The notes: generated by a model not told the origin, from the letters alone. DNA of 64,000 bases from Trichoplax adhaerens (GCF_000150275.1 NW_002060946.1:7732829-7796828), one strand, 5' to 3'; positions 49,921 through 62,426 are shown, numbered from the stretch's first letter. Made by a program: numbers and translations.

Positions 49921-50713
49921 CTGTCTCTTCCTTTAATTCAGAAATACTTCGAATTCCTTATCCGTTTGCACATTTCTACTCATAAAAGCATACAGTTATG
50001 GACTACTAGAAAATTGTTAGCATGGTAGTGATTTCAAGTAGTCTATGAACACAGTCATGATAAAATAGAATTGTAGACTTACTATGGCCATATAATGACG
50101 CATTATTAGCAAATTCTAAAAAGACCATGACATTATACTTTTCTGTATGCTTGTAGTCCCTTACTGTGCTTTTTGGGGGCCTGCTAAACACTATACAATA
50201 ATGGCGACTCATTTCTTTATTTTCTATTACTCTAAACAGAGAAAATTAAATAACTGTAATTGTTATGATCTTGTATAGCTATGAGTTTGGAACTAGTAGA
50301 TGAACCGATTTACAGAAGTATGAACATTGGCATCAACTTCTGTTCACAATTGATATTACTAAACGCTCAGTCGTTCTGTTGTATGTAATATTGCATCAAT
50401 ATCTGAGTGAAAACCTAATTACATCGTAGAACTAACTATCAATGATAACTGTCAGAGTATACTGTATAAAACGCTATCAGACTTTCATGCCCTAAACACA
50501 AAACGTAGCAGTACTCTGCTATTTCGCCAATTTCATGGGCTGTACCATCGATCATGTTTCTTGGTAACCTAAATTCCTCACTAAGAGTTGCTGAAATAGA
50601 AACTACTTCAACACCCAGTAGCTAAGAGAATGTCAATGCTTATTACTCAAGTATTTTAATATATATGCGGTGTTCTCTTTCTCGCGCAAGTAGACATATC
50701 AGATCAGCTAGTG
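49775..50713. other. Spacer between two solo LTRs
   Basis: No gene and no retroelement coding sequence. The two LTRs have different target-site duplications and different lengths, so they are separate insertions and not the two ends of one element. Confidence 0.6.
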
Positions 50714-51290
50714 AAACGTGTCACAAACCAGCTTCGTAACAAAGATAATGTAAAACAAATCTCTAAATTACTATAGTCTCCGGGATTTAGTATCCCTTAA
50801 CTACCTTACAAGAATTTAGACACCTTTGATTCTACGTTAAACAACTCTAGAACTCTTCTTTTATTTAGCTATCAGCCGGAATTAAATACCTTCGGCAGCA
50901 GCTATCATGTATGAGTCATATCAGTTCTTGAAATTTAGTTCATATTGGATAGCTAAATTAATGAAGATATTATTAATAATCTTAGACTTTTACAGAGCGA
51001 TTCTAGATAATTAGACTTCAGTATGTGTATACAAAGAATTATTTATAGTATCATCTATAATTGAATAGCTTTGGGATATTCATCGCAACCTTTACTAGAC
51101 ATAACACTATAATCTATCAACATTAGTTACCGTAATAGAACTTTTACTACAGTACAGCATAATTTACTGTAACAAAATAATAACTACTGTATTTCTTACT
51201 GTAAGTCATTGTTAGTTATCTCTCTATATAAATGCTAACCACTAAATTTAGTCATTTACTCTTCATGGTGGTTCATATCGTGACAAAATG
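50714..51290 (-). mobile_element. Solo LTR, minus orientation, TSD AAACG/AAATG
   Basis: The element spans 50719-51285 (567 bp). It begins TGTCACAAACCAGCTTCGTA and ends ATATCGTGACA, with AAACG and AAATG flanks (one mismatch). It closely matches 41666-42101 at both ends, including ATTACTATAGTCTCCGGGAT and GATTCTACGTTAAAC. It is about 130 bp longer because of extra internal sequence. The right-end hairpin has decayed (TCATGGTG and TATCGTGA). Confidence 0.9.
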
Positions 51291-53940
51291 ATAAAAGGTT
51301 CAACTGAAAGCAAACTAAGTTGCTGTATAAAACATTACTAAGCATAAGATAAAGCAAGATATCGCTACAATTTTCTATCCACTTGAAGCGTTTTAAGAAA
51401 AAGTTTTTATTAAGTAGTCCCTGATAGCGTATGAGTCTTGTAAAAGTTTACTTATTTTTCTCTTTATTTTTTCGAACAATAGTTAGAAATGGTATAATTC
51501 TGGACTAGATTGAGCACATATTCGCATTTAAATAAAATTGAGCTATTTAGACTGATGATAAAGTGGCAACAAGAAGTTACCTTAAATTATGCAATATATC
51601 AAACGTTTCCTGCTCTACAATATGAATTCTATCTTTATGGGTAATATTAAAATCTGGTAATAAATAGAGGATTTCTGACCACTTTAAGTTAGGCAAGTCA
51701 GTACAGTAATCGAAGTTGTATAAAATGCATCGAATGAAGGCAGGAATAAGATCTAAATCAAAATCTTGCAGTATGCTAAAGCTTTCGGTTAAGGCATAAT
51801 CTTTTGCTAAATTAATGATATCGTAACTTAATGAAAATCTTCTTCTTCAATACAATGATAATTACAGCTGATCTCATTCTAAATTTAATAAAATGGCATT
51901 ATACGGATAGGCTAACAGAAATAAATATCTTCAGCCATGACATTAATATCTTAATGCCTCGGGTAGTACTAACGCATTTTTTGTCTTACTATATGTCCAG
52001 TAGAATTATAAATTGATGTTAAATTACATGCTAGCGAAACCTTAAGCGAAATCTTGACAATACTGTTGCAGCATAAGCATAGATAGTTAGAATTGCTTTA
52101 ATAATTAGCATAACTACTTGCGGTTAACATGGTTGTAGAAAAGAAAAAGACCTAGACCATTGCTTGACCTCGCTCATGTATTATCTGTCAGGAAAAACGG
52201 AAATCATCTAGGTAAAAATATAGGTCAAAATTGTCATAAATATACGTATGAAGTGACGATTTTACTTCATCATTTTGAAGTCGTTAGAAGTGAGTTCTGC
52301 ATAAACGGATGGGATATTAGCAAACACCCATAAAAATTTTCATAGCGCTGTAATGATAATAGTATTGCAGATATAATTTTAAAATTCGATAGCACGATGG
52401 TAAACCACCTATCTATCTTCGCAACGCTCTACTTAAGGTTACTATTAATGTATCAGAGGTATAGCTAGGAATAATTATACAATAGCAAATATTGGCCTAG
52501 CAAATACCGTCATTGAAGTATGCCATGTTAATTTAAGCGTTATTTAGCAACCAGGAAAAAATTTTTAAGGCAGACTTTGTTATAAGTTCGTGTACAACAA
52601 TATTTAAACTATGTTTCAATAGTATTTACTAATGCACTTCAAACTACTAGTAGTTCAATATATAGATCATGTTACTTATCTAACAATCATTGTTTACAGC
52701 CAATATTGATATTAATAAATATAAACCTACGAATCAACAGCTGCCTTATCAGCGTTAGCTTGACGAACATAAAATAGAAATGATTGAAGAATGATTGATC
52801 ATCTAACTAAGCACTACTGCTTAAATAACGATAGTCAACAACAAGAAAATTTTATCATCGCTTAAATTACATGTTACTTCTATCAAAAGTACCGTACTTA
52901 GACTGGTAACTAGCTGATCACTTTACTTAAGCTATCATGGATATTAATTAGCGCTATCATTGCAGGCCAGTAAGCTATCCTTTGAATATTTTAGAAAACT
53001 TCTATATGGTGATTAAAAAAGTTTGGACGTCAACGACTAATATCAAAAAATTCTAAAAAGTTTAATTTGGAGTTTAAGATATCGTGATAATATGCTGTAG
53101 GTATTGTTATTTTTCTTCTTATAAAGATCACTTAGTTTCTCCGTCTTTCAAATACCAGGTGTGTAATTAATAATTTGACTTGCTTATTGTTTCATTGAAA
53201 TACAGCGAATCTTCCGCTTGATTAATCATCAATAGCCTGTCACTTAGTATGTCCCCCATATCAACAAGCAAAACATTACTTTAATTTATTAGCCATTAGA
53301 ATTAATAGAACGTGATTTAGATACCTTACAAACATCTCTGTACATTACTTATTACGATTGCAGATATTTTGGATCGAACAGTTAATTTATAAATTATTTA
53401 ATATTTGAAAAATAGTGATTCAAGTTTTGTCATAAAATGTAAATCCCTACTTTAATTGCCTAGATCATAATTGTTCCAACTTGAGAAACAATCCAATTCT
53501 TCTATTTTAATGCTTAATTGATCAATTAACAATGGTAAATAAGAAAAGGTTTTATTTTTTTTATCGATAAAAAATAAGATTGCAAAACAATAATATAGTA
53601 TATTATACATAGCAATTAAACTGAAAAGCACATATGTTCGTATATGCGACTGGTTATATTTCACTGACGATCAAATTTATATAGGAATAAATGTTCGGTG
53701 ATTAAATGTTTTTAGAGGTCTGTAATTCAAAACGATGAAGTTAATATAATATCCTAGTATTACTATTAATTTTCAATTTTAAGAAATTATTGTGATAATT
53801 CAGTATTGTCAGCTGCATAGCGCTCGCTATCACTTTACTTATTCCATGTGAAAGCCTGGTAACTCCAGTTTGGTATTGTAACACCTCTAAATATTGGACT
53901 TGGATTTTTTAAATTCAAGCAAAGGCATCCATTACTCAAT
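51291..53940. other. Intergenic region
   Basis: No firm gene. A minus-strand open frame of about 85 codons (about 51841-51583, no ATG) has a protein-like composition including LPNLKWSEILYLLPDFNI, but frames of this length are expected by chance. The rest is AT-rich, with weak small frames just upstream of the receptor at 53.9 kb. Confidence 0.4.
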
Positions 53941-55089
53941 ATGGCAATAACAAACCATACCAATAATTCTACAGAATCTGCTTCAATTTCCATGTTCAAT
54001 GTAGCCTTTATCTTTTTAATCTTGGTTATTAGTATTCTGGGAATTATCTTCAATCTTTTGCTCATTCACGTTACCAGGCTAAGGAAAGAACTGAAAAATA
54101 CAACTTATGGTACTGCTACTAATTTATTAATATCAAATGTTATCTTATCTACTGTAACTGGCTCATGTGCCCTTATTAGCGTTATTCAACATCGGTGGAT
54201 TGTGTCAGAATGGATTTGCAAGCTCTTAACTTATTCGCTAGGTGTTTGGATCGCTACAATATCGATTACTTATAGCCTCATCAGCATGAACAGCTGTTTA
54301 GTAACGATTTTTAAGCAGCCTTTTTATCCTGGAATCCACAGAAAAACCGTTCTGATTAACATAATCTTATTAATATGGTTGACTAGTTTAAGTCTTAATA
54401 TTCCACTCATGTACTACTCTGGAACTACTAGCAAACTAAACTTTGTTTGCAATATTCGTTATCATTACAGTAGCCCGTATTATTTCACATTTGTAATGGC
54501 GCTAGTTTATCTGATTCCTGTATTAACTAACTGTTTGATGTATCTACGAATTATTATTTATATCGCTAAAAATGGTGTTCAAAATAATAATGAAATTCAT
54601 CAGCAATCCTGTCATCCTTATTCACACCCACTTAGCAGTAGCTATTCAAATAATACAAGTAGTATTGGCGATCGTAACAAATATCGCCTAGACCGTTATA
54701 CCTTGCTACAAAAGGATATGCTAAGTACTACTACAATTAAAGCTTTTGGTTACTCCGCTGCAATGTTCTTTTTAGCAATATCACCAATATTTACCGTAAT
54801 GCTAACACTTTCCTTTAAGGCATCGCCACATTTTAGTTTGTCCAATTTACATCTTTCAACCATATCGCTTATATTCTACTTATTATGTTTAACGTCTGTT
54901 ATTACCCAGCCAGTATTTATAGTCGCTTATGATAGAGTTACGGCAGAATTAGTTCGAAAAGAAATACACTATTTTATAACACGTAAGCGTTCTATTGATA
55001 CTCCAATACATGTAGAAGGGGCAACAAGTATAAATAGTCATACCAATTCAAGATCGTTCCATAATACTAACGTAGGATATAGATCGTAG
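53941..55089 (+). CDS. Highly divergent class A-like seven-transmembrane receptor
   Basis: An intact single-exon protein of 382 residues with an ATG start, on the opposite strand to all other receptors here. Seven hydrophobic segments are visible at about 19-45, 59-83, 95-120, 138-160, 180-208, 265-290 and 303-330. Sequons occur at N5, N8 and N9. Preserved: TM1 N38, the disulfide pair C93 and C170, TM4 W146, TM5 P193 and TM6 P282. Lost: TM2 aspartate (replaced by N66), DRY (MNSC at 116-119), the TM6 tryptophan (AISP), and NPxxY (QPVFI at 323-327), although AYDR follows TM7. The third intracellular loop is long (about 209-262), rich in Ser, Asn and His. The unbroken frame despite loss of activation motifs suggests a constrained, atypical or decoy receptor. 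A possible AATAAA signal lies at 55365-55370. Confidence 0.88.
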   Translation: MAITNHTNNSTESASISMFNVAFIFLILVISILGIIFNLLLIHVTRLRKELKNTTYGTATNLLISNVILSTVTGSCALISVIQHRWIVSEWICKLLTYSLGVWIATISITYSLISMNSCLVTIFKQPFYPGIHRKTVLINIILLIWLTSLSLNIPLMYYSGTTSKLNFVCNIRYHYSSPYYFTFVMALVYLIPVLTNCLMYLRIIIYIAKNGVQNNNEIHQQSCHPYSHPLSSSYSNNTSSIGDRNKYRLDRYTLLQKDMLSTTTIKAFGYSAAMFFLAISPIFTVMLTLSFKASPHFSLSNLHLSTISLIFYLLCLTSVITQPVFIVAYDRVTAELVRKEIHYFITRKRSIDTPIHVEGATSINSHTNSRSFHNTNVGYRS

Positions 55090-55364
55090 CCCGTCTAATA
55101 TGACTAATTCATTTCAAATGATTCTAGTTAAAAATTACCTCATTTTTAATTAGAAATAGTAAACCTTATTTCGGCGACTATGCATAACGACTTAGATACA
55201 CGTAATGATCGTTGCTTATTTATATGAACACATCAAAAGTAGTTAAATTACTTTGGGCTGTAAACACGACTATTTGAACCAACGCAACTGTTGTATTCTG
55301 TATAGTAACTACAATCTCAATTATAAGGTTCTCATTTAAAATTACTAATGATGTACAAAAGATA

Positions 55365-55370
55365 AATAAA
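55365..55370 (+). terminator. Candidate polyadenylation signal
   Basis: AATAAA 276 bp after the stop codon of the divergent plus-strand receptor. The hexamer is frequent by chance in DNA this AT-rich. Confidence 0.25.
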
Positions 55371-56998
55371 AAACATATTAATGATTAAACATTACGTTTT
55401 CTAATGGAACTAGAACATCCTCCGCACTAACAACATAAATATACTTGTATTTGTTATTGCTAGCACCTTAATGTTGATAATAATAGTACTACAACCTATT
55501 CAATAATGCAATATCATTACAATACTATACATACGCAGAGCTTTATTAACCTAGTTAAGCTCGCAAGTCCCAAGCCCTACCCAACTCAGATCTGCATATG
55601 TTAAATACATACTTTATATACGGTACGCTTAAACAGATATGAATCTGTATGAATATTATAGTAACATGATTTTTAGCATTAGTAAAAGGGAGATAGACTA
55701 TTGGATGTGAGGTAATTTGAGTACAAGTATTTTTATATCATCGAAGATATTTTTCATGATTCTCGATGTGATCTTTACTAAGACTAGTTTTAGGTTTATT
55801 GATACCTTGCGTTGTTAGAACTTACGTAAATTAAAACTGTCGAAAATTTTAGAAAGCTTTATTTTAAACTATAGTAGTGTAAAGTATCATATATCGGTCT
55901 TCCTGACTGTTGCTAGCAGAATGATAAGTACCTATAATTTACTAGCTACTCCTTATAAGTTAGTATGCTTATTGGAAGTAACCTATAGAAGATCAGAGAG
56001 CACTGTACAGTTCTTTTATATAATGACTATCAGCTAAAATCGCGACTAGTTCTAGTTTAAAGCTATCTGTGGATGACTAGAAATAGTAATGCACTCCATG
56101 ATTATAACGAAATTAAAGATAGATTGGTTCATCATATTCACTAGCATTTAAATAGAAGTACGACTTGCAGCAGCCTTAGATAAGAGACAAATATCAGAGA
56201 AAATAAATTGTCAGCTGCAACATTTCATAGGATTAACTGGATTTCAAATGATTAAAGAACCTGTCCCAAACTAAAAGTGATTATTATTAATTTGTGACTA
56301 ATTAATTCATTGACTAGCATACAGCAAGAACAATAACATAATACCTTCTAAAACCCAAATAAGCTCAATAATCGTAATGCATGTTGAGACTAGGAAATTC
56401 TAGAATTACTTCGATTAATGTATTGTATTTCATACTTATCAATACATATGATAAATTAATGTTACATCATATAGAAGTCCGTAATAGCTTAATATATGAT
56501 TATTTATCAATCCAGCTTTTCATCGAAGCCGGTTGATGTTAACCATGTTACTTGAAGAAATGAGCAACTAGCACTTTTAGAAAACTGTAAAAATTTGTAG
56601 AAAATGTGCGACCGTACCTTCCCGTCACTATTGTCGTACTGCATCTAACTATAGGTGTATTTTATTAAATAACCTTAATAGCAATATCGCTGTAAGCACC
56701 TATTTGTATTTAAATTACAATATGATCATTCACGGAATCAAGCAAGTCAATATATTATATAGGTTATCGGTAATTATTTTCGACCAGTACCTTGCTGTAA
56801 GCAGATTTCAATAATGAGAGGGATAACTACGCGATTAATTCAGATATGATCAGTATAGAAATGAAACATAATTAATCCTACCAATTAGTATTATTTTTAT
56901 TCCTCAAAATTATCAAAGCTTAACGATATGTTCACCATATAAGAGCACGGTGTATTAGTACTGAACCCTAGCAGTTGCAAGTTTAAGAATGCTATTAA
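55371..56998. other. Intergenic region
   Basis: No supported gene. AGAGAGCACTGTAC near 55996 repeats a motif found at about 32851. Nothing else was seen. Confidence 0.45.
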
Positions 56999-57945
56999 TT
57001 AGAATGAATTTTGACGAACCAATGTCGTCCGTGATCTGAACGAGCGCTGATAATTGCTTCTAAAATAATTACGGCGACAAGAATATTCAGCTTCTACACT
57101 ATAACGTTTATTATTATCGGAAGAAATATTTAAGATTGGGTTACTTATGCTAACAAATATGCATAGTGGTAGAGATAAAAAAGGCAATCAGAAATAGTAT
57201 GCAATTGTCTTCACTTAGCTCACCAATTATTTTAAGATTAGTCGCAGATAAATGGATAGCTATGTAAAATAGATGAGAGAATATCTTGAATATGCTAGTA
57301 ATAATTATCAGCACTTTAACAATGTCATGAGTACGCTACCTGATTGATCAAATTCTGCTACTATTATCTCATGGACTTATATAGTTAGTGAATTGCTTAA
57401 ATAATCGGCTATAATTTGCTATTATAATAATTTAAGGTATTACACAAGTTAAAAATGCCTTTGAAGCAAAATAAGCAATCGCTAGATATCCATAGCCATC
57501 ATTAAATACAATATCGCAATATCTAGAGACATTTGGACGATACTTAATAAGGTATTCCATAGGAAATGCAAAGATGGCGCTTAATAGCCATATCAATTTT
57601 CGATATTTAATCATTCTACGGGACTCTTGATTTTTGATCTACTTTTGTAACTATTACCACTTTCTAACGATAATGAATAGCTACGGTTAAAGTAAAGGCA
57701 GAAACATTATATATGATATACAGGGAATAAAATATCATTCTGCAAAATATATGGCTGGTATGAAAGTTAGAATACATAATTAGATACGGCCTAAGAGATA
57801 GAAAAAGTTGGATGCTACTTAAGCAATCACAAGCTGAGACACTAGCAATTAGTAAATATGTTGGATCTTTCAAATACTTGACTTTACTTATAAAAAGAAA
57901 TAAAAGAGAATTGACTGTAACTCCAACTAAACCTCTTGGCATACA
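56999..57945 (-). pseudogene. GPCR pseudogene
   Basis: A decayed class A receptor readable in pieces on the minus strand. TM1 to TM3 lie in 57942-57664: GVTVNSLLFLF holds the TM1 asparagine, SVSACDCLSS the TM2 aspartate, and HIFCRMIF the TM3 cysteine. The frame ends at a TAG right after AIHYR, where DRY would be. TM4 (KLIWLLSAIFAFPMEY, with the tryptophan), a loop cysteine and the start of TM5 resume at 57614-57432 and stop after CVIP. A TM6-like stretch is read around 57345-57290, and TM7 with helix 8 (SISNPILNISSDNNKRY) in another frame at about 57160-57100. Several stops and frameshifts make it non-functional. The DKN-like helix 8 relates it to the window's other receptors, not to the plus-strand one. 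Confidence 0.8.
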
Positions 57946-60185
57946 AATTCACGATACAGCTGCAGCCCCAGAATCTGTAAGTCACTACTCCTACTAGGAC
58001 CAGTGTTATTCATATTGATAAGAATGTCAATGATAAGACTAAACCTTCATCACTCTTTTTATACGTTTAAAGAGATACTAACGATAAATATAATTTTCTT
58101 CTCGTCTAAACAAGGCCCATATTTCTCTCTTGTAGCAAGAAAAATGATTTTCCGCAACTTTAATACGACTTGAGAACGCGGATGATAAATATATTTGGCA
58201 GCAAATTAGGTAAAAGCTCAATCAAATCCATCAATGTGATCATTTAGGAACAATATTTGATATGACTTGAAAAAATTTAAACCATGCAAAGTAAGTGATG
58301 ATACTGTGACAAACTCTATGTACTCAATCCGGAATTTTGTTATATCAATACCCCAAACTACGGATAAATATAAGATTAATAACTAGCAAAGATATCTTAC
58401 CCAACAGGATATACACTCATTTATTGAGTATCGAAGATGAAGCATTAATTAGGACGATTGAGCAGATATCATCAATATTATAATGTAGCAAAGCTTTTAG
58501 ATAGCTTTATCAGACTACAACCTAAAACAATTATTATTATACTGTCCCTAAATGCTAGTGTCACTAGGATATGTATACTTCATTAAATTTCAAAGTTGGC
58601 ATACGTAGCATTTGTAATCTGCTAAATGTTTTTTTTAAACTATCTTTCTATTGTCTTATATGATAAGTTAAAACACTATTACTAGCTAACTAATTAAGCG
58701 AATACGCCTCATATACTGATAGTCTAGCGTGGATTCTATCAAAATCATAGTATGTGTATATGCTGACATCGATTGCTTTTGTTATACTATTACATGTACG
58801 AATCGATCCTACTTAGTTACATTTGGAAATTTAAAAAATGGTTCACAAACAATAAACGTTTGAGTTCATATTCAACCTCTTCATAGTTAAATCTAGAATA
58901 AACGATAAGATTTATGTAGCAAATTCAATGCTGTTTACAAAAATTTATAAGGGAAACAATTACTTAATCAATAAACACAAACAGTAAATTACAGTAATCA
59001 GCTTCAGATGATGTTCTCTTCTAAAGTTTTCATCCTATATGTAACTTTTTAATGCGCTTTCTTATATTAAATACAGTTTTACATAAATGTAATTTAAAAA
59101 ATTCTTCTGAAAGTAATTTAATCATGTAACTAGGATCAAAATATTACGAGTGTCTTGGAAGTACAGCATACCCTCGTATGATATATTCAAAACTTTATAA
59201 CTTATAACAATAAAGAACAGGGAAAAATCTAAGACGATGTTGTCAAGGACAGAGCATTGAATTAAATGTTATCCTGATTCCGAATTATTCTGCAGTTTGT
59301 ATTTCTAGTACATATGGTCGGCGTTAATATTAGTATGTGCCCGCATATTTTTTTAATCATAGATCGTCTCTATCATTTTCATTTATATTTCTTAAATTTC
59401 TTTCCTTTCTTTACTTATAAGTCATTCTTATCCATAATAATACTTAAGTATTATATTTCAAAATACAATATTTTACGCATCAGTTTTACTTTATTAGATA
59501 TTTTCATAATCTTTAATGCGGATAATTCAACAGAATAAAGAAACCTGAAGTTAAGGCGTTGCTAACATATAGTTACAATACCTACCTAATGCTATCTTCA
59601 ATTACAAAATTTTAAATAATGTTAATATTCATAGTATACGTATGTAATATTATAAGCAATACCAGGATAGTATCGTCCTTATTATTGTATGGAATAATAT
59701 ATTGTAGAAATTTGACATAATTCATGCATTATATTCAAATAATAAAAATTAGGAAACGTTACTTGTAAAATTATGTGATATCAAGCTTATTTCAGTGATC
59801 CTATAACGTTGTGTGCAAAATTTCTATCAGTACCGCAAATATTAGCAACTTTAATTTAAGTTACGGCAAAGTTATGCAACACTTATAACAAAGAAAATTA
59901 CAGTAATCATCACCATGATGATAAAAAATTTTACACCAAGTAATGCAATTAGGTATAATCATCTCAGTATTTAAAAAATCAAACAAAAGCAGCCAGTAAT
60001 TAATTAACAATTGTGAGTAATATGCTTAACTAAAAATTTTGTAGAACAATTTATCAAGCAATTGCAGACGAAGCGCCTTTCTTTATTGATCAGTAGCGCG
60101 ATAGTATCATCTTAGTCTGTCATACATTATTAAATATTACAGACGATTTTCAATTTTATTAACTTGTTTTTAATTTATATGTTTT
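57946..60185. other. Intergenic region between two receptor pseudogenes
   Basis: No supported gene. A TGTGACAAACTC sequence near 58307 resembles an LTR1 terminus but could not be extended into an element. A 74-codon plus frame at 59314-59538 has a hydrophobic, low-complexity composition and no family motif. Confidence 0.4.
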
Positions 60186-61196
60186 TCAATATTTTGCTAG
60201 GACTTGGGCTAAAGAGATGACTGAAATAGTCGCTCTTGATCGAAATTTACTGGCAGTACAATAGTACATGAACTTTAATTTTTCTAATATTGCGCAACGA
60301 ATATTTTTATCATATTTAAGATAAAGAATTGGATTGATCAAACTAGCTAGTAAACTTGTCGGTAAAGAAAGAAAATAAATCATGAACAGCACCTTACTTT
60401 CTTGCTGTAACTGGAATATAGTTTCAGATCTTATAGCCAGGAAATTATATACTATAAAAATTGGCCATATGAAAAGCATAAGTACGAAAGTAATGATAGT
60501 TTGTAATTTAATGAAAGCTTTTCTGCGCTTTTTATCATTTATTTTTTTTTTGATTAGATTACCGCCGGGTGTAATGTAAAAGGATAATCTACGAATGGCC
60601 CAAGTATAATATAAAACCATGATAATTAAGGGAAGAATATAAGTTATTATTGTCATTCATGGAGAATAAATTATATTTCGGTATTTATATCCTGCAGTGA
60701 AATATTCATACATCACAGTACCCAAGAAAATGTATATGATTTTCAGTAAAATAAAAGAGCTGGTAAATCAAAGACACAACTTAGTATCCAGATCATGGGA
60801 ATTATTTTTGTTAATTGAAGATTTAGCTTATTTTTAGCTCTAACCTAAGAAGCTCTGCGTTTGTTTTGTAGCGGGTGATACTAAGTGCCATTAAACAAAA
60901 TATAAATATATTATATGTAATATACAAAATAAATATCAATATATTCCAAAATATACGGGCCATGAATATTTATGAACATGCTAAAATTGAAGGGCCAAGA
61001 AATAAAAATGATAATTGCGACGAACTTAAGCAATCACGGGCTATAATATCAGAAATAATGATATAAGTAGGAACCTTTAATCGCTTGGAAGCAAAAAATG
61101 GCGTAGAATAAGAATAGATTAGTTAAAAAACCAATTAGTCCTATAGGTGTAGTGATAAGCAATTGATATGAAATCTCCTCGGTTTTATTGCAGCCC
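60186..61196 (-). pseudogene. GPCR pseudogene with intact 3' half
   Basis: The 3' part (60656-60186, 156 codons) keeps an open frame from TM5 to the tail: YILPLIIMVLYY (TM5), a basic loop KKKINDKKRRKAF, TM6 with FIWPIF, and TM7 NPILY followed by KYDKNIR. Upstream, TM1 (PIGLIGFLTNLFLFYAIF, about 61150-61095) ends in a stop. TM2 (VPTYIIISDII) is in another frame. TM3 ends MALSITRY at about 60880, so DRY became TRY. TM4 (IPMIWILSCVFDLPALLFY) runs into a stop, and a TGA precedes the final open part. At least three frame changes and several stops show it is dead. Unlike the four clustered paralogs it retains the NPxxY tyrosine. Confidence 0.85.
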
Positions 61197-61640
61197 TATG
61201 TGCCACGATTTATTTTTTTTGTTAAACGGCTAATCCAAGACAATCGTATATGAATCTGCAATCAACTTTTCAAATCGACAGTCAATGACAGATGAGTGGA
61301 TCGTTGAAATAGTTTATGTTTACACGACCGATTACAATTATTTCCCGATCGAGATTTATGCTATGGCTATCTCTTGAATTTTATTTTAAGCTGTTACAGT
61401 TTAGCAGACGAAGCTTCTTACACCGCTATCAGTAATAGTAAACCTTAAAAACACAAGTAGAATTTCGGTAATTGATAATAGCCTGTTTACTATCAAAATA
61501 TTTGTAGATTTACAGTGGTAATGTGGATATTTGATTAAGAATTAATATTAGATGTCTCAGTTTCTAAGAAATCGAACTTGTACTTCTGAAATAATTTTGA
61601 ATGTATTATAAAGATTCAACTCAACTTATATCAATTCTAT
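61197..61640. other. Intergenic spacer
   Basis: Upstream of the pseudogene; no gene seen. Any N-terminal remnant of the receptor is no longer recognisable. Confidence 0.45.
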
Positions 61641-62201
61641 ACAGCTGTAATGTAACTAGTATTGTGATTGTAGACTGTTAGCCACATTTAGTATAATATA
61701 CGGTAGATGTTTATCCTAAGAGGTATTTGGTAGTCATAACTATAGACTGTAGTGGTATAGACTCTATACAAGAGTACAGATGACTATATACAGTAAGGTG
61801 TTGAGTTACTAATAAGGCTATAGGTAAAAATAGAACTATAAATCATATATTAGGATATGGTTAGTTCATTGTACTTTGGCTGGTGTGAATAATGTCTACG
61901 TAATTACTGTAGTCGCATCCGTATTGGATTAATTATGGTCCGCAGTAGAATAGTGTTACTAAGAATAATTTAACTATGTGTAAAATAAGGTAAAAGGTTG
62001 CCATACGGATTGTAGCTGCGAATGCTACGGAAAGTATAAAAGCATCCAACTTTATATTATTGTGCTAGTTCGTTGTAGCAGTCTTAAGTAGTAGTATTCG
62101 GCTAGAGTAGAGCTGTGTGTAGTTAATCTTTGCATAAGATTCAATAAAGCCCTTATTTTTCTAAAATTTGGAATTTCGTAATCGGTATATATCACAACAG
62201 C
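61641..62201 (+). mobile_element. Solo LTR, second family, TSD ACAGC
   Basis: The element spans 61646-62196 (551 bp), begins TGTAATGTAACTAG and ends GGTATATATCACA, with perfect ACAGC duplications at 61641-61645 and 62197-62201. It matches 39459-40021 along its whole length, for example GTACAGATGACTATATACAG and ACTTTGGCTGGTGTGAATAA. AATAAAG at 62143-62149 sets plus orientation. No internal retrotransposon sequence adjoins. Confidence 0.92.
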
Positions 62202-62426
62202 TTTAGAAATCCTTAATGATCAATATTTCCGGCTAAGAATGACCTTATTAATTATCAATAAGTTTTATTCATGTATTGGCTAAGCAATATCGTTTAGTGA
62301 GTAAAATTCAGTCTATATAAACAATCACACAACAGTAGTCATCAATCAGTACTGTGCTTTAAGCTGTAATAAAGCTAATATACATATTTGTTCATTTCAG
62401 AAATAAGATAAAAATTTAAAGATAAT

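Noticed and set aside
49434-51285. A full LTR retrotransposon bounded by the LTRs at 49.4 and 50.7 kb.
   Set aside because: The two LTRs differ in length, sequence and target duplication, and there is no coding sequence between them.
51583-52260. A possible decayed BTB-BACK (Kelch-like) gene on the minus strand.
   Set aside because: Only the last 85 codons are open; the upstream part has stops at the random rate and the resemblance to BTB or BACK could not be anchored on conserved residues.
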